This document shows positions 1-7,112 of a stretch of DNA of 16,906 bases, one piece after another. The notes beneath the pieces are model-generated. The model saw only the letters and a list, made by a program, of their open reading frames with translations, searched no databases and was not told the origin of the DNA. Position 1 is the stretch's first letter. Each line of letters opens with the position of its first letter. A program made the position numbers and the translations under genes. Source of the DNA: UBA5499 sp002426275 (lineage in GTDB: Bacteria; Bacillota; DTU084); NCBI GenBank assembly GCA_937888735.1, contig CALASN010000178.1:1-16906 (forward strand), read 5' to 3'.

Positions 1-358
1 CCTGGCGGCAGGGTTTGTCCGCTTTGATAACGGCGCCACGCTGGTGCTTGAAAACAGCTGGACCCAGCATATCAAACAGGATAAATTATACTTAGAACTG
101 TACGGCAATAAGGCTGGGCTGCAGCTGGAGCCGGAATTTGAAATTTACTCTGAGGAAAACGATTATCTCACTGACGTAAAACCAGTGCTGGCTCGAGACG
201 ACTTTATGAACATCTTTGAGCGAGAAATAGCTCATTTCGTCGGTTGCGTAGCAAACGGCGCGCCGTGTCTGAATACGTCTGAGGATGGCCTGGAGCTGAT
301 GAAGATTCTAGATGCGATCTATAAGAGCGCCGAAACTGGTCACGAGGTTCAACTTTAA
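1..358 (+). CDS. Gfo/Idh/MocA family oxidoreductase, C-terminal part (5' end outside window)
   Basis: The reading frame is open from the left edge (first full codon at base 2) to TAA at 356-358, giving about 118 residues. There is no start codon of its own, so this is the C-terminal beta-sheet domain of a gene that begins outside the window. The tail, with SEDGLELMKILDAIYKSAET, matches the usual end of Gfo/Idh/MocA dehydrogenases. It closely resembles the tail of the oxidoreductase at 3839-4861 (GEEARKAVDLILAIYESSRT). In this family the C-terminal domain binds the sugar or cyclitol substrate, while the missing N-terminal Rossmann fold binds NAD(P). The next oxidoreductase gene starts 18 bases after its stop, so the two are probably co-transcribed. 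The family is clear; the substrate is unknown. Confidence 0.85.
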   Translation, partial: LAAGFVRFDNGATLVLENSWTQHIKQDKLYLELYGNKAGLQLEPEFEIYSEENDYLTDVKPVLARDDFMNIFEREIAHFVGCVANGAPCLNTSEDGLELMKILDAIYKSAETGHEVQL

Positions 359-376
359 ACTCAAAGGGTGGGTATA

Positions 377-1387
377 ATGCGGTTTGGGATTATCGGGTGC
401 GGCACTGTGGCAGAGCATGGACACTTGCCTGCCATCTCAGCCCTGCCCGAGGCAGAATTGATTGCGGTAGCGGATTTAGACTTCCAGCGGGCGGAAACTC
501 TTGGACGGCGCTTCGGCGCTGACCGGATCTTTCAGGATTATCGCCAGCTTTTGGCTTGTCCCGAGATTGAGGCCGTGGTGGTGGCAACGCCCGTGGAAAC
601 GCACCATCAGATTGTTTTGGCGGCAGCGCAGCATAAAAAGCATGTCTTGTGCGAAAAGCCGATTGCTCCTGCTATCGCCGAGGGAAAGGATATGATTCGG
701 GCCATGCGCCAGTCCGGTTGCTTTCTGGGGATTAATTTTCTCCTCAGGGAAACCGAGCCTTTAGTCTCAATCAAAAGAATAGTCGAAAGCGGGCTCGTGG
801 GTAAAATTGAAGTGTTGCGGTTCATCTTCAATTCTCCCGGTCCGGGCTGGGCAAGCAAGCAGCGCCTTGAAAGCTTGGCCACCGAAGGGATGGGTCCTAT
901 TTTCGATTGCGGCGTTCATTACTTTGATCTCGCCCGCTGGCTCACAGGCAAGGAGTTCATAGAGGTAGAGGCCAGAGGGGCCTTTACAGCCGAGTTTGAG
1001 AATCCGATGCATGTGGTTGCGACTTGTCAGCTGGAGGATGGGATCATGGCCATGATCGAGGAGAGCTGGCTTTATACCCGCGGCGCCAAGCAGGGTAACC
1101 GTTATCGCCGTTACGACATCATCGGAGACGCGGGCACAGTCTCTTACAGCACAGATACAGAGGATTTGGTGCTCTATACAAAAGACGGCGTCACTAAGTC
1201 TCATGTGGCCAAAGAACAGAAGGCTTTTGATCGAATCTACCGCGGCTTTGTAGAGAGTGTGCGTAAGCACAAGCAAGAGGGCATCATCACAGGCGAGGAT
1301 GGGATTCTCGCCATGGCCGCGGCCTTGGCTGCAGTGGAGTCTGCTAAAGAAAAGAAGCAAGCGAACAAGTTGGCCAAAGTGATTTGA
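377..1387 (+). CDS. Gfo/Idh/MocA family NAD(P)-dependent oxidoreductase
   Basis: This encodes a 336-residue cytoplasmic dehydrogenase of usual family length. The N-terminal Rossmann fold starts with FGIIGCGTVAEHGH (residues 3-16, a glycine-rich nucleotide-binding loop), followed by the acidic end of strand 2 (VADLD, 31-35). The family signature EKP is at 93-95, with the lysine typical of the catalytic site. The substrate-site segment DCGVHYFDLARW (177-188) supplies H181 and D184. I chose ATG 377 over in-frame GTG 368 because AAAGGGTGGG (363-372) gives a better-placed ribosome binding site and the protein then begins directly with the Rossmann strand. It sits 18 bases after a related gene and ends before a hairpin terminator. 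Its C-terminal half differs clearly from the other three family members here, suggesting a different substrate or step. The reaction is probably oxidation or reduction of a sugar or sugar-derived hydroxyl. Confidence 0.9.
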   Translation: MRFGIIGCGTVAEHGHLPAISALPEAELIAVADLDFQRAETLGRRFGADRIFQDYRQLLACPEIEAVVVATPVETHHQIVLAAAQHKKHVLCEKPIAPAIAEGKDMIRAMRQSGCFLGINFLLRETEPLVSIKRIVESGLVGKIEVLRFIFNSPGPGWASKQRLESLATEGMGPIFDCGVHYFDLARWLTGKEFIEVEARGAFTAEFENPMHVVATCQLEDGIMAMIEESWLYTRGAKQGNRYRRYDIIGDAGTVSYSTDTEDLVLYTKDGVTKSHVAKEQKAFDRIYRGFVESVRKHKQEGIITGEDGILAMAAALAAVESAKEKKQANKLAKVI

Positions 1388-1392
1388 GAGCG

Positions 1393-1416
1393 GAAGCTGT
1401 CCTGAGGGGCAGCTTC
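1393..1416 (+). terminator. Hairpin terminator after the oxidoreductase gene
   Basis: A stem of GAAGCTGTCC and GGGCAGCTTC (one T-G wobble, loop TGAG) lies 5 bases after the stop codon of the preceding gene. It is followed by a T-rich but interrupted stretch (TCTCTTGCGTT). Position and stem strength suggest intrinsic termination. The weak T tract lowers certainty. Confidence 0.65.
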
Positions 1417-1423
1417 TCTTGCG

Positions 1424-1792
1424 TTAAAGATGCAATGTTGAGTTTGGCCTCTGTTTCGAGGTCTTGCCCGTATACTGTTTGTAGATTCTATACAGATGCG
1501 CCGCATCGCAGAAGCCGAGGATCTGAGCCGCTCTTTCAATTGTGCAGGCGGTGATTGTGCACAGCTGTTTAGCTTTCAGTACGCGCAGCCTGTTGCGATA
1601 AGCCAGAGGCGAGATGCCGTGAGAATACGCTTTGAACTTGCGGCGAAACGAGCTTTCGCTTAAACAACATAGTTGCGTCAGCTCTTTGACGCTCATATTT
1701 TCTTCCGGGCGCCGTTCGATTTGTTCTATAGCCGGCACCAACTCGGGAAAATATTTTTGCAGAGCCGCTTCTTTTTGAAAATCCGCTAAGAA
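1424..1792 (-). pseudogene. AraC-family transcriptional regulator, N-terminally truncated remnant
   Basis: The minus-strand frame gives about 122 residues between a TAA at 1793-1795 and its own stop. It reads as the two helix-turn-helix units of an AraC C-terminal domain. The first contains NMSVKELTQLCCLSESSFRR and the second contains TIERAAQILGFCDAAHLYRI followed by YKQYTGKTSKQ. Only a short linker precedes them (FPELVPAIEQIERRPEEN). The roughly 150-residue cupin-like effector domain normally found upstream is absent, and the upstream DNA is occupied by a hairpin and the lacI regulatory region. The only in-frame start I see is GTG 1741, which would give a bare 105-residue DNA-binding domain without a clear ribosome binding site. 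I read it as a decayed regulator that once controlled neighbouring sugar genes. A functional stand-alone DNA-binding domain is possible but less likely. Confidence 0.65.
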
Positions 1793-1816
1793 TTAGTACG
1801 CTCAAACAACCTCATC

Positions 1817-1858
1817 GGACCCCTCTTACAATTTGCAACACACTTGTAAGAGGGGCCC
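1817..1858. repeat. 14-bp inverted repeat (possible terminator) between AraC remnant and lacI
   Basis: The arms GGACCCCTCTTACA (1817-1830) and TGTAAGAGGGGCCC (1845-1858) pair along 14 positions with a single A-C mismatch, around a 14-base loop. No T tract follows on either strand. The stem could be a transcription barrier, an mRNA-stability hairpin or a regulator site. It lies in the intergenic region just upstream of the lacI operator sites. Confidence 0.5.
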
Positions 1859-1918
1859 TCGCTCTAAAAATATTTGAATTTTAAGCAGGACTTTCCAAGA
1901 AAAGGTTGAAATTTTTAT

Positions 1919-1943
1919 TGACACGTGTCAGTGACACTTGTTA
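1919..1943. promoter_or_regulatory. Two tandem operator-like palindromes for a LacI-type repressor
   Basis: TGACACGTGTCA (1919-1930) is a perfect 12-bp palindrome with the central CG step favoured by LacI/GalR-type repressors. One base later a second, imperfect copy TGACACTTGTTA (1932-1943) follows in the same register, with centres 13 bp apart. Both lie 14-38 bases before the lacI start codon and abut its ribosome binding site. Autoregulation by the encoded repressor is the natural inference. No convincing -35/-10 pair is visible, although TTGACA at 1918-1923 overlaps the first site. Confidence 0.6.
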
Positions 1944-1956
1944 GGAGAGCGCAAGG

Positions 1957-2985
1957 ATGAAAAAGAGAAATCCAACAAGTAAAGATGTAGCAAAGCTGGC
2001 GGGAGTATCCCGCACAACTGTCTCTTTGGTTTTGAACAAAGTATCGGGCGTTCAGATCAGCGAAAAAACCGCAGAGGCAGTCCGTTCTGCCGCCAAACAG
2101 CTCAACTACCACCCCAATGCCATGGCCAGAGGGATGAGGATGTGCCGCAGCAATACCATCGGGCTGGTTGCTCCCTGGTCCGCGGTGGAGCAGGTTTTCA
2201 GTCGGGCTGTGGAAGGAGTACAGGATGAAGCGTTCCTGCACGGTTACTATACCCTTCTTTGCCATACCAAAGGCGAGCGGAGGAGAGAGGATGTCTACGT
2301 ACGTTATTTCATGGAACGAAGAGTAGACGGCATCATCGTCATCACCTCCACAGGCAGACAAGATTATTCAAATTGGGAGCCTCTCCTGGAGGAAAAGCTC
2401 CCCTTTGTGCTTGTGAACAGCGGGGTCGATGATCAGCGTATGTCATCTGTATATGTGGACAACTATCTGGGAGCCAGAATGGCAGTGGCGCATCTGTATG
2501 GTTTAGGGCACCGCCGAATCGGGCTCATAGGAGTATTTCAGAGCTATGGGAAAGCTTTGGCGGATCGGCTGCGGGGTTATAAGGACGCTGTCGCGGAATT
2601 TGGCCTGGAAGAGATATTCCCGACCGCAGAGTCAGATCAGGCTCCCAAAGCGGGAGGCAGGCAGCAAACGGAGGAGCTGCTGGCGCTTCCCACGCCGCCT
2701 ACTGCCATTTACGCCACAAGCGATCTGGCGGCCTTCGGAGCTTATGAAGTCGCACAAGGAAAGGTGGTGATTCCACAACAACTAGCCATTGTAGGAAATG
2801 ATAATTATCCGGCTTGCCAACACGTATTGCCGTCGCTCTCCAGCATTGCCCAGCCGTTGGCTGAAGCTGGGAAGGAAGCGGTGAGAATTCTCATCTCCAC
2901 GCTGGAGGGAGAAAGCGACCAGCCGCAAAAGATAACCTTGGCTCCGACCTTAGTTGTCAGGGGCTCGTCGGGAGGAGGCAGTTAA
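1957..2985 (+). CDS. LacI/GalR-family transcriptional repressor
   Basis: This 342-residue protein has normal LacI-family length and two-domain organisation. The N-terminal helix-turn-helix is SKDVAKLAGVSRTTVSLVLN (residues 8-27). The hinge region follows, with LNYHPNAMARGMR (about 49-61), which inserts into the operator centre in this family. The rest is a periplasmic-binding-protein-like sensor domain, beginning NTIGLVAPW, with RVDGIIVI, a GHRRIGLIG segment, YATSDLAAFGAYEVA and the C-terminal SIAQPLAEAGKEAVRIL. ATG 1957 is preceded by AGGAGAG (1943-1949). It is the first gene of a + strand series, and the next gene starts one base after its stop. It probably senses a sugar or sugar derivative and controls the downstream isomerase, oxidoreductase and esterase genes through the palindromes just upstream. 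The ligand is unknown. Confidence 0.93.
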   Translation: MKKRNPTSKDVAKLAGVSRTTVSLVLNKVSGVQISEKTAEAVRSAAKQLNYHPNAMARGMRMCRSNTIGLVAPWSAVEQVFSRAVEGVQDEAFLHGYYTLLCHTKGERRREDVYVRYFMERRVDGIIVITSTGRQDYSNWEPLLEEKLPFVLVNSGVDDQRMSSVYVDNYLGARMAVAHLYGLGHRRIGLIGVFQSYGKALADRLRGYKDAVAEFGLEEIFPTAESDQAPKAGGRQQTEELLALPTPPTAIYATSDLAAFGAYEVAQGKVVIPQQLAIVGNDNYPACQHVLPSLSSIAQPLAEAGKEAVRILISTLEGESDQPQKITLAPTLVVRGSSGGGS

Positions 2986-3837
2986 GTGAGACTATCGCTT
3001 TTCACTTTGATTTTACAAAAATATCAATTGCCTGAAGTCATCACGATCGCCCGAGAGAGCGGTTTTGAAGCCGTAGAGCTCATGGGACGCGAGCCGCATT
3101 TGCCGGCGGAGACCACGAGCAAACAGGCTGAGGAAATACACAGCAGGCTTCAGGATGCCGGCCTTGCCGCAAGCTGTCTTGCCACATATACAGGCGGGTA
3201 CAGCACGCTAACGGACAGCGAATGTCAAAAGCAGTTGGATCAGCTGAAACGGTTTGTGGAATTGGCCGCCGTTTTGGAATGCAAGCATGTGCGGCAGGCG
3301 GCAGGCGGTCCAAGGGAAGGGGAGGCAGATCATCGCCATTACCTGCGCGCAGCTCAGTGGATGAAGAAAGCCGCGGACTTCGCAGCTTCAGCCGGCGTGA
3401 ATATTGTCATGGAGATCCACGACGGCGGACTGATTCAGTCTGCCTATGGCGCCAAAAGGCTCCTGGAGTTAATCGACAGGCCTAATGTAGGCGTGATTCA
3501 TGATGCGGGGAACATGTATATCTCGGGAGCGGATTTTGGGGAAGAGTCTGTGAAAGTTTTGGAAGAGAAAATCTTTCACGTCCACGTAAAAGACGAACTA
3601 AAGGTTGCTGATCTTTCGGATCCATCGTCTTTCCAAGTGCGGGATGAGTTCTACTGTCATAAACTCTTAGGCCAAGGCGGTGTCGACCACCTTCCCTTGT
3701 TCAAAGCTTTGCAGGAGCGAGGATATGATGGCTTCTTATCTGCGGAGTGTCACGGAGCTATGGATCCGCTGGAAACAGCCCGGCATGAATATCGAGCGAT
3801 CAAAGAATTGATTGCAAAAGCAAAAGGAGAAATCTGA
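2986..3837 (+). CDS. Sugar phosphate isomerase/epimerase (xylose isomerase-like TIM barrel)
   Basis: The 283-residue protein belongs to the AP-endonuclease-2/xylose-isomerase-like TIM-barrel superfamily. Putative metal ligands appear at the usual strand ends: E143 in VMEIHDGG, H172/D173 in VIHDAGNMY, H200 in FHVHVKDE and E254 in FLSAECHG. Early segment FEAVELMGRE (27-36) is also typical. Members are cytoplasmic metal-dependent isomerases, epimerases or lyases acting on sugars, keto-sugars or inositol derivatives. GTG 2986 directly follows the lacI stop and is preceded by GGAGGAGG (2971-2978). The next oxidoreductase gene begins one base after its stop, so translational coupling is likely. Pairing of this fold with Gfo/Idh/MocA dehydrogenases recurs in inositol and 3-keto-sugar pathways. 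Which one applies here cannot be read from sequence. Confidence 0.85.
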   Translation: MRLSLFTLILQKYQLPEVITIARESGFEAVELMGREPHLPAETTSKQAEEIHSRLQDAGLAASCLATYTGGYSTLTDSECQKQLDQLKRFVELAAVLECKHVRQAAGGPREGEADHRHYLRAAQWMKKAADFAASAGVNIVMEIHDGGLIQSAYGAKRLLELIDRPNVGVIHDAGNMYISGADFGEESVKVLEEKIFHVHVKDELKVADLSDPSSFQVRDEFYCHKLLGQGGVDHLPLFKALQERGYDGFLSAECHGAMDPLETARHEYRAIKELIAKAKGEI

Positions 3838-3838
3838 G

Positions 3839-4861
3839 ATGATAAATTTTGGGATCGTCGGTTGCGGCGTGATCAGCACCTCGCACGCCCAGGCAATTAA
3901 AGCTACACAGGGAGCTGAACTGTTGGCAGTCTGCGATATCGTTGAGGAAAAGGCCCAGAAAACAGCGGCGGAATACGGAGTCGGGCGCTATTTCACAGAT
4001 TACCGGAAAATGTTGGAATTGAAAGCTCTGGATGCGATTTGTATCTGCACGCCCAGCGGCCTGCACAGTGACCATACAGTGCTTGCGGCTCAGGCGGGCA
4101 AACATGTTCTCTGCGAGAAGCCTTTGGATATCGCTAAAGAAAAAATGGATCTCATGATTGAAGAGTGCCGCAGGCATAACGTTAAGCTTGCCGGGATCTT
4201 CCAGAGGCGCACCGGAAAAAACGTCCAGGAGCTCAAAGCTGCTCTACAGCTCGGAGAATTGGGGAAGATAGTTCTCGCCGATACTTACCTCAAGTACTAT
4301 CGAAGTCAAGAATACTATAATAGCGCCGGTTGGCGCGGCACTTGGGAACTGGACGGCGGCGGTGCGCTGATGAATCAAGGCGTCCACGGTATAGACTTAG
4401 TCCAGTGGCTGCTGGGAGGGGTTAAGAAGGTATTTGCCAAGGCAGGCACCTTAGCCCGGAAAATAGAGGTTGAGGATACGGCGGTGATTATCGTTGAGTT
4501 CAACAATGGCGCCTTTGGCGTGATCGAGGGCACAACCACCGTCTACCCGGCCCAGAGCACTCGCCTCGAGATTCACGGTGAGCTTGGCACCATTATTTTA
4601 GAGGAGTCAGAAATCAAAAAATGGGAAGTCATCGGCGGGAAAGACCGGGCAGCAGGCTTTGCAGCCGAGGAGCACGTAGGAGGTTCCGCGGATAACAAAG
4701 CCATCTCTGCCACAGGACATCAGCTGCAGGTCCAAGATTTAGTCGAAGCTATCCGTTTAGATCGAGAGCCCATGATCCCTGGCGAGGAAGCTCGCAAGGC
4801 GGTAGATTTAATTCTTGCCATCTACGAGTCCTCCCGCACAGGCAAGGAGATAGAGCTCTAA
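3839..4861 (+). CDS. Gfo/Idh/MocA family NAD(P)-dependent oxidoreductase
   Basis: This 340-residue cytoplasmic dehydrogenase begins with FGIVGCGVISTSHAQ (residues 4-18, Rossmann glycine loop) and has the EKP catalytic signature at 93-95. The motif GWRGTWELDGGGALMNQG (164-181), with H183 and D186 just after, is characteristic of one large subgroup of sugar-acting members. ATG 3839 lies one base after the isomerase stop, with AAAGGAG (3823-3829) as ribosome binding site. An in-frame TTG at 3812 would add nine residues but overlaps the isomerase and lacks such a site. The same GWRGTW-type segment occurs in the oxidoreductase at 7113, so these two probably act on related substrates. The direct neighbour suggests oxidation coupled to isomerisation or elimination of the same sugar. 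Family assignment is secure; the reaction is inferred. Confidence 0.92.
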   Translation: MINFGIVGCGVISTSHAQAIKATQGAELLAVCDIVEEKAQKTAAEYGVGRYFTDYRKMLELKALDAICICTPSGLHSDHTVLAAQAGKHVLCEKPLDIAKEKMDLMIEECRRHNVKLAGIFQRRTGKNVQELKAALQLGELGKIVLADTYLKYYRSQEYYNSAGWRGTWELDGGGALMNQGVHGIDLVQWLLGGVKKVFAKAGTLARKIEVEDTAVIIVEFNNGAFGVIEGTTTVYPAQSTRLEIHGELGTIILEESEIKKWEVIGGKDRAAGFAAEEHVGGSADNKAISATGHQLQVQDLVEAIRLDREPMIPGEEARKAVDLILAIYESSRTGKEIEL

Positions 4862-4932
4862 CTCCCCGCACAGAGCAAGCGGCTTCCAACTTTCCTTATT
4901 CCACATGGAGGGGATCCCATTATTTTGCAGAA

Positions 4933-4938
4933 TATAAT
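4933..4938 (+). promoter_or_regulatory. Possible -10 element (TATAAT) before the esterase gene
   Basis: A perfect TATAAT lies about 90 bases before the esterase start, in the 168-base gap after the preceding gene. No recognisable -35 box stands 16-18 bases upstream, and the preceding bases (GCAGAA) do not make an extended -10. The gap otherwise contains only weak short inverted repeats. It may give the esterase a promoter of its own. Confidence 0.3.
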
Positions 4939-5029
4939 CTTTAGCCGCATTCGGAGATAAAGATCCGTATTTGTGGAGCCCCACCCAGGCGCTTAGGAGA
5001 AAAAAAGCTTAAGTGGAGGAGGAAGGTTG

Positions 5030-7006
5030 ATGAAGAAGAGACTGACTTTATGGTTAGTGGCGGCGTTGCTGGTTGCAGCCTCATTTGGCAGCGCGGCGGC
5101 TGCCGTGCGCAGCGAGGTGTTAACGCATCAAAGCGCTGCGCTTGGTCGCGAGCAAAAATTCCAAATATTTTATCCGCAGCTCTTTAATCCGAACCGTAAG
5201 TATCCTGTACTCTACTTACTGCACGGAGCCGGCGGTTCGTACAACCAATGGGCTTCCCGGGGCACTTTGGGCGAAATCCTTGAGCGTTATGAGATGTTTG
5301 TGGTTTTGCCGGACGGCGATAAGACCAGCTGGTATGTAGACAGTCCCACCACTGATTCAAAATATGAATCATACATCATCCGAGACCTAATCCCTTATAT
5401 CGATCGAAAATTCCCCACTGTTTCGGACCGAAAATACCGAGCCATCAGCGGGTTGAGCATGGGAGGCCATGGAGCTATCACTTTGGCAATTAAACATCCG
5501 GATCTCTTCGCTTCCGCATCATCTCTCAGCGGCATCATGGATATTGTGCGTCATCCCAATGAGTGGGGGATCGCCGCGCGGCTTGGGAGCAGGGATGAGA
5601 ACCTGTCCTTGTGGAAGGCTAACTGCGCTTTGAATTTGCTTGAGAGCTGGCAGGGAAACCCTCCCGTAGCGTTATTCACTTCCTGCGGCGTGGATGATTT
5701 TGCTCTGCAGGAGAACCGGGACTTTGCGCACAAGATGGAAGAGCTCAAGATTCCGCACCTGTATGTGGAACATCCCGGCGCTCATACCATGGACTATTGG
5801 CTAGGACACATCGAAGAGCATCTGCTTTTCCATAATTACTATTTTCGCAAACAAGACACATTAGTCGTGCCGGCTGGGGAGAGCATCAGTTTTTACCTTC
5901 CCATTAATGTGCAGAAAGAGGGGAAAATATCTGCCGATCTACCGGCCGGTTGGCAGCTGGCAGAGGCTGCGTTTCCCGCGGAGAGCAACATGGTTCAACT
6001 AAAGCTGCGCGTGGCGGCCGACGCCCCAAGCAAAATCTATTTTTTGCCATTCTATCCTGTCTGCGGCGGCGAAAAGCTTCCTGCCATTACCCAAAAGATA
6101 CAGGTAAGCGAGCCGCTTGCCGTGCGCGTCCGGCCGGCTTGGCGAGGAGAATGGCAGCTGAACATAAACGTGGAGAATCTCACTCGCACTCAAACGCTAT
6201 CCGGGCAATTGAAGCTCAACCAACCGCTTCAGAGCGCTGTGGCTATTTCCGGTTTGGCGCCTGGCGAAAGTCGGAGTTTTTCCGTTCCTGCCGGCAATGT
6301 TGTTGCCGGGCAAGTGTATCCTCTGGAAGTCCTGACCACTTTGGCGAGCGGCTATGAGAAGAAGCTCTCTGGGCCTGTGTCTTTTCTCGGGGCGGCTAAG
6401 GTATCTGAGCAGCCTTCCTTTGACGGCGACTTGAGCAAGTGGGCGGCTTTGACGCCGGGATTTAAGCTGGATACTAAAGCGCAGGTGAAAAATATCCCAG
6501 ACTGGAAAGGGATCCAAGATCTTAGCGGTGTAGGTTACCTCCTGTGGGATGAGAAAAATCTCTACCTCGCAGTACAGGTGCAGGACGATGTACATTTTCA
6601 AACCGGTTCAGGCGATGACATCTGGGCTGGCGACAGCGTACAATTTGCCATTGATCCGTCCGCCGCTGCGGGCAGCGGAGACGGCTGGCATGAATATGGT
6701 TTTGCGCTCAGTGGCTCTACCCTCGGCTGGCGTTGGCTGGCAGCAGATGGCAGGCCTACCGGTTCCATGATTGGCAGAGCTCAGGTGGCAATCTCACGCC
6801 ATGATCAGAAAACCAGCTACCAGATTGCTCTGCCTTGGGAGGAGATTGTCGAGTCCGGCGCTGAGATTGAGCCCGGATTAACGCTGGGCTTTTCGCTGCT
6901 GATCAATGATAATGACGGTCAAGGGCGAGGCTGGATTGAGTATATGGGAGGAATTGGCGCCAGCAAAGATCCGAATGCTTTTGGCGAGCTTGTGTTAGTG
7001 GACTGA
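5030..7006 (+). CDS. Secreted esterase (esterase D / feruloyl-esterase type) with C-terminal CBM9-like domain
   Basis: The protein has 658 residues. Residues 1 to about 25 form a Sec signal peptide: MKKRL, a hydrophobic core, then small residues ending AAAAV. The alpha/beta-hydrolase domain (about 30-270) has an oxyanion-type HGAGG (65-69), the nucleophile elbow GLSMGG (141-146, Ser143), an acid candidate D222/D223 in SCGVDDFAL, and His252 in HPGAHTMDYW. That makes a complete triad of the esterase D/acetyl-xylan/feruloyl esterase kind. A beta-rich linker (about 275-455) leads to a C-terminal domain (about 460-658) with FDGDLSKW, YLLWDEKNLYLAVQVQDD and DDIWAGDSVQFAIDP, resembling family 9 carbohydrate-binding modules. 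It is probably exported and removes acyl groups from plant polysaccharide. ATG 5030 follows GGAGGAGGAAGG (5015-5026); in-frame TTG 5027 is less likely. It lies between two oxidoreductase genes on the same strand. Confidence 0.85.
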   Translation: MKKRLTLWLVAALLVAASFGSAAAAVRSEVLTHQSAALGREQKFQIFYPQLFNPNRKYPVLYLLHGAGGSYNQWASRGTLGEILERYEMFVVLPDGDKTSWYVDSPTTDSKYESYIIRDLIPYIDRKFPTVSDRKYRAISGLSMGGHGAITLAIKHPDLFASASSLSGIMDIVRHPNEWGIAARLGSRDENLSLWKANCALNLLESWQGNPPVALFTSCGVDDFALQENRDFAHKMEELKIPHLYVEHPGAHTMDYWLGHIEEHLLFHNYYFRKQDTLVVPAGESISFYLPINVQKEGKISADLPAGWQLAEAAFPAESNMVQLKLRVAADAPSKIYFLPFYPVCGGEKLPAITQKIQVSEPLAVRVRPAWRGEWQLNINVENLTRTQTLSGQLKLNQPLQSAVAISGLAPGESRSFSVPAGNVVAGQVYPLEVLTTLASGYEKKLSGPVSFLGAAKVSEQPSFDGDLSKWAALTPGFKLDTKAQVKNIPDWKGIQDLSGVGYLLWDEKNLYLAVQVQDDVHFQTGSGDDIWAGDSVQFAIDPSAAAGSGDGWHEYGFALSGSTLGWRWLAADGRPTGSMIGRAQVAISRHDQKTSYQIALPWEEIVESGAEIEPGLTLGFSLLINDNDGQGRGWIEYMGGIGASKDPNAFGELVLVD

Positions 7007-7025
7007 GCGGGTTCATTCTTGCAAA

Positions 7026-7045
7026 GCGGAGGAGGAGATCTCCGC
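7026..7045 (+). terminator. Short hairpin after the esterase gene
   Basis: GCGGAG (7026-7031) pairs with CTCCGC (7040-7045) around an 8-base loop, 20 bases after the esterase stop. No T tract follows, so it is a weak terminator or an mRNA-processing/stability hairpin rather than a strong stop. Confidence 0.3.
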
Positions 7046-7112
7046 CGTATAGAGAAAACTAATAGCAGTAATTTTATATGGGCAGATTTGTTGTCCTTCG
7101 GAGGGAAGACTG

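Noticed and set aside
767..1360. 197-residue minus-strand frame opposite the oxidoreductase gene
   Set aside because: It is a shadow of a clearly conserved gene on the + strand. It has no ribosome binding site and no domain I can recognise.
3800..4177. 125-residue minus-strand frame across the isomerase/oxidoreductase junction
   Set aside because: It lies fully antisense to two well-supported genes and shows no family features.
4901..4990. Possible riboswitch or terminator before the esterase gene
   Set aside because: Only short 4-bp pairings are visible (for example GTGG/CCAC). No recognisable aptamer or T tract is present.
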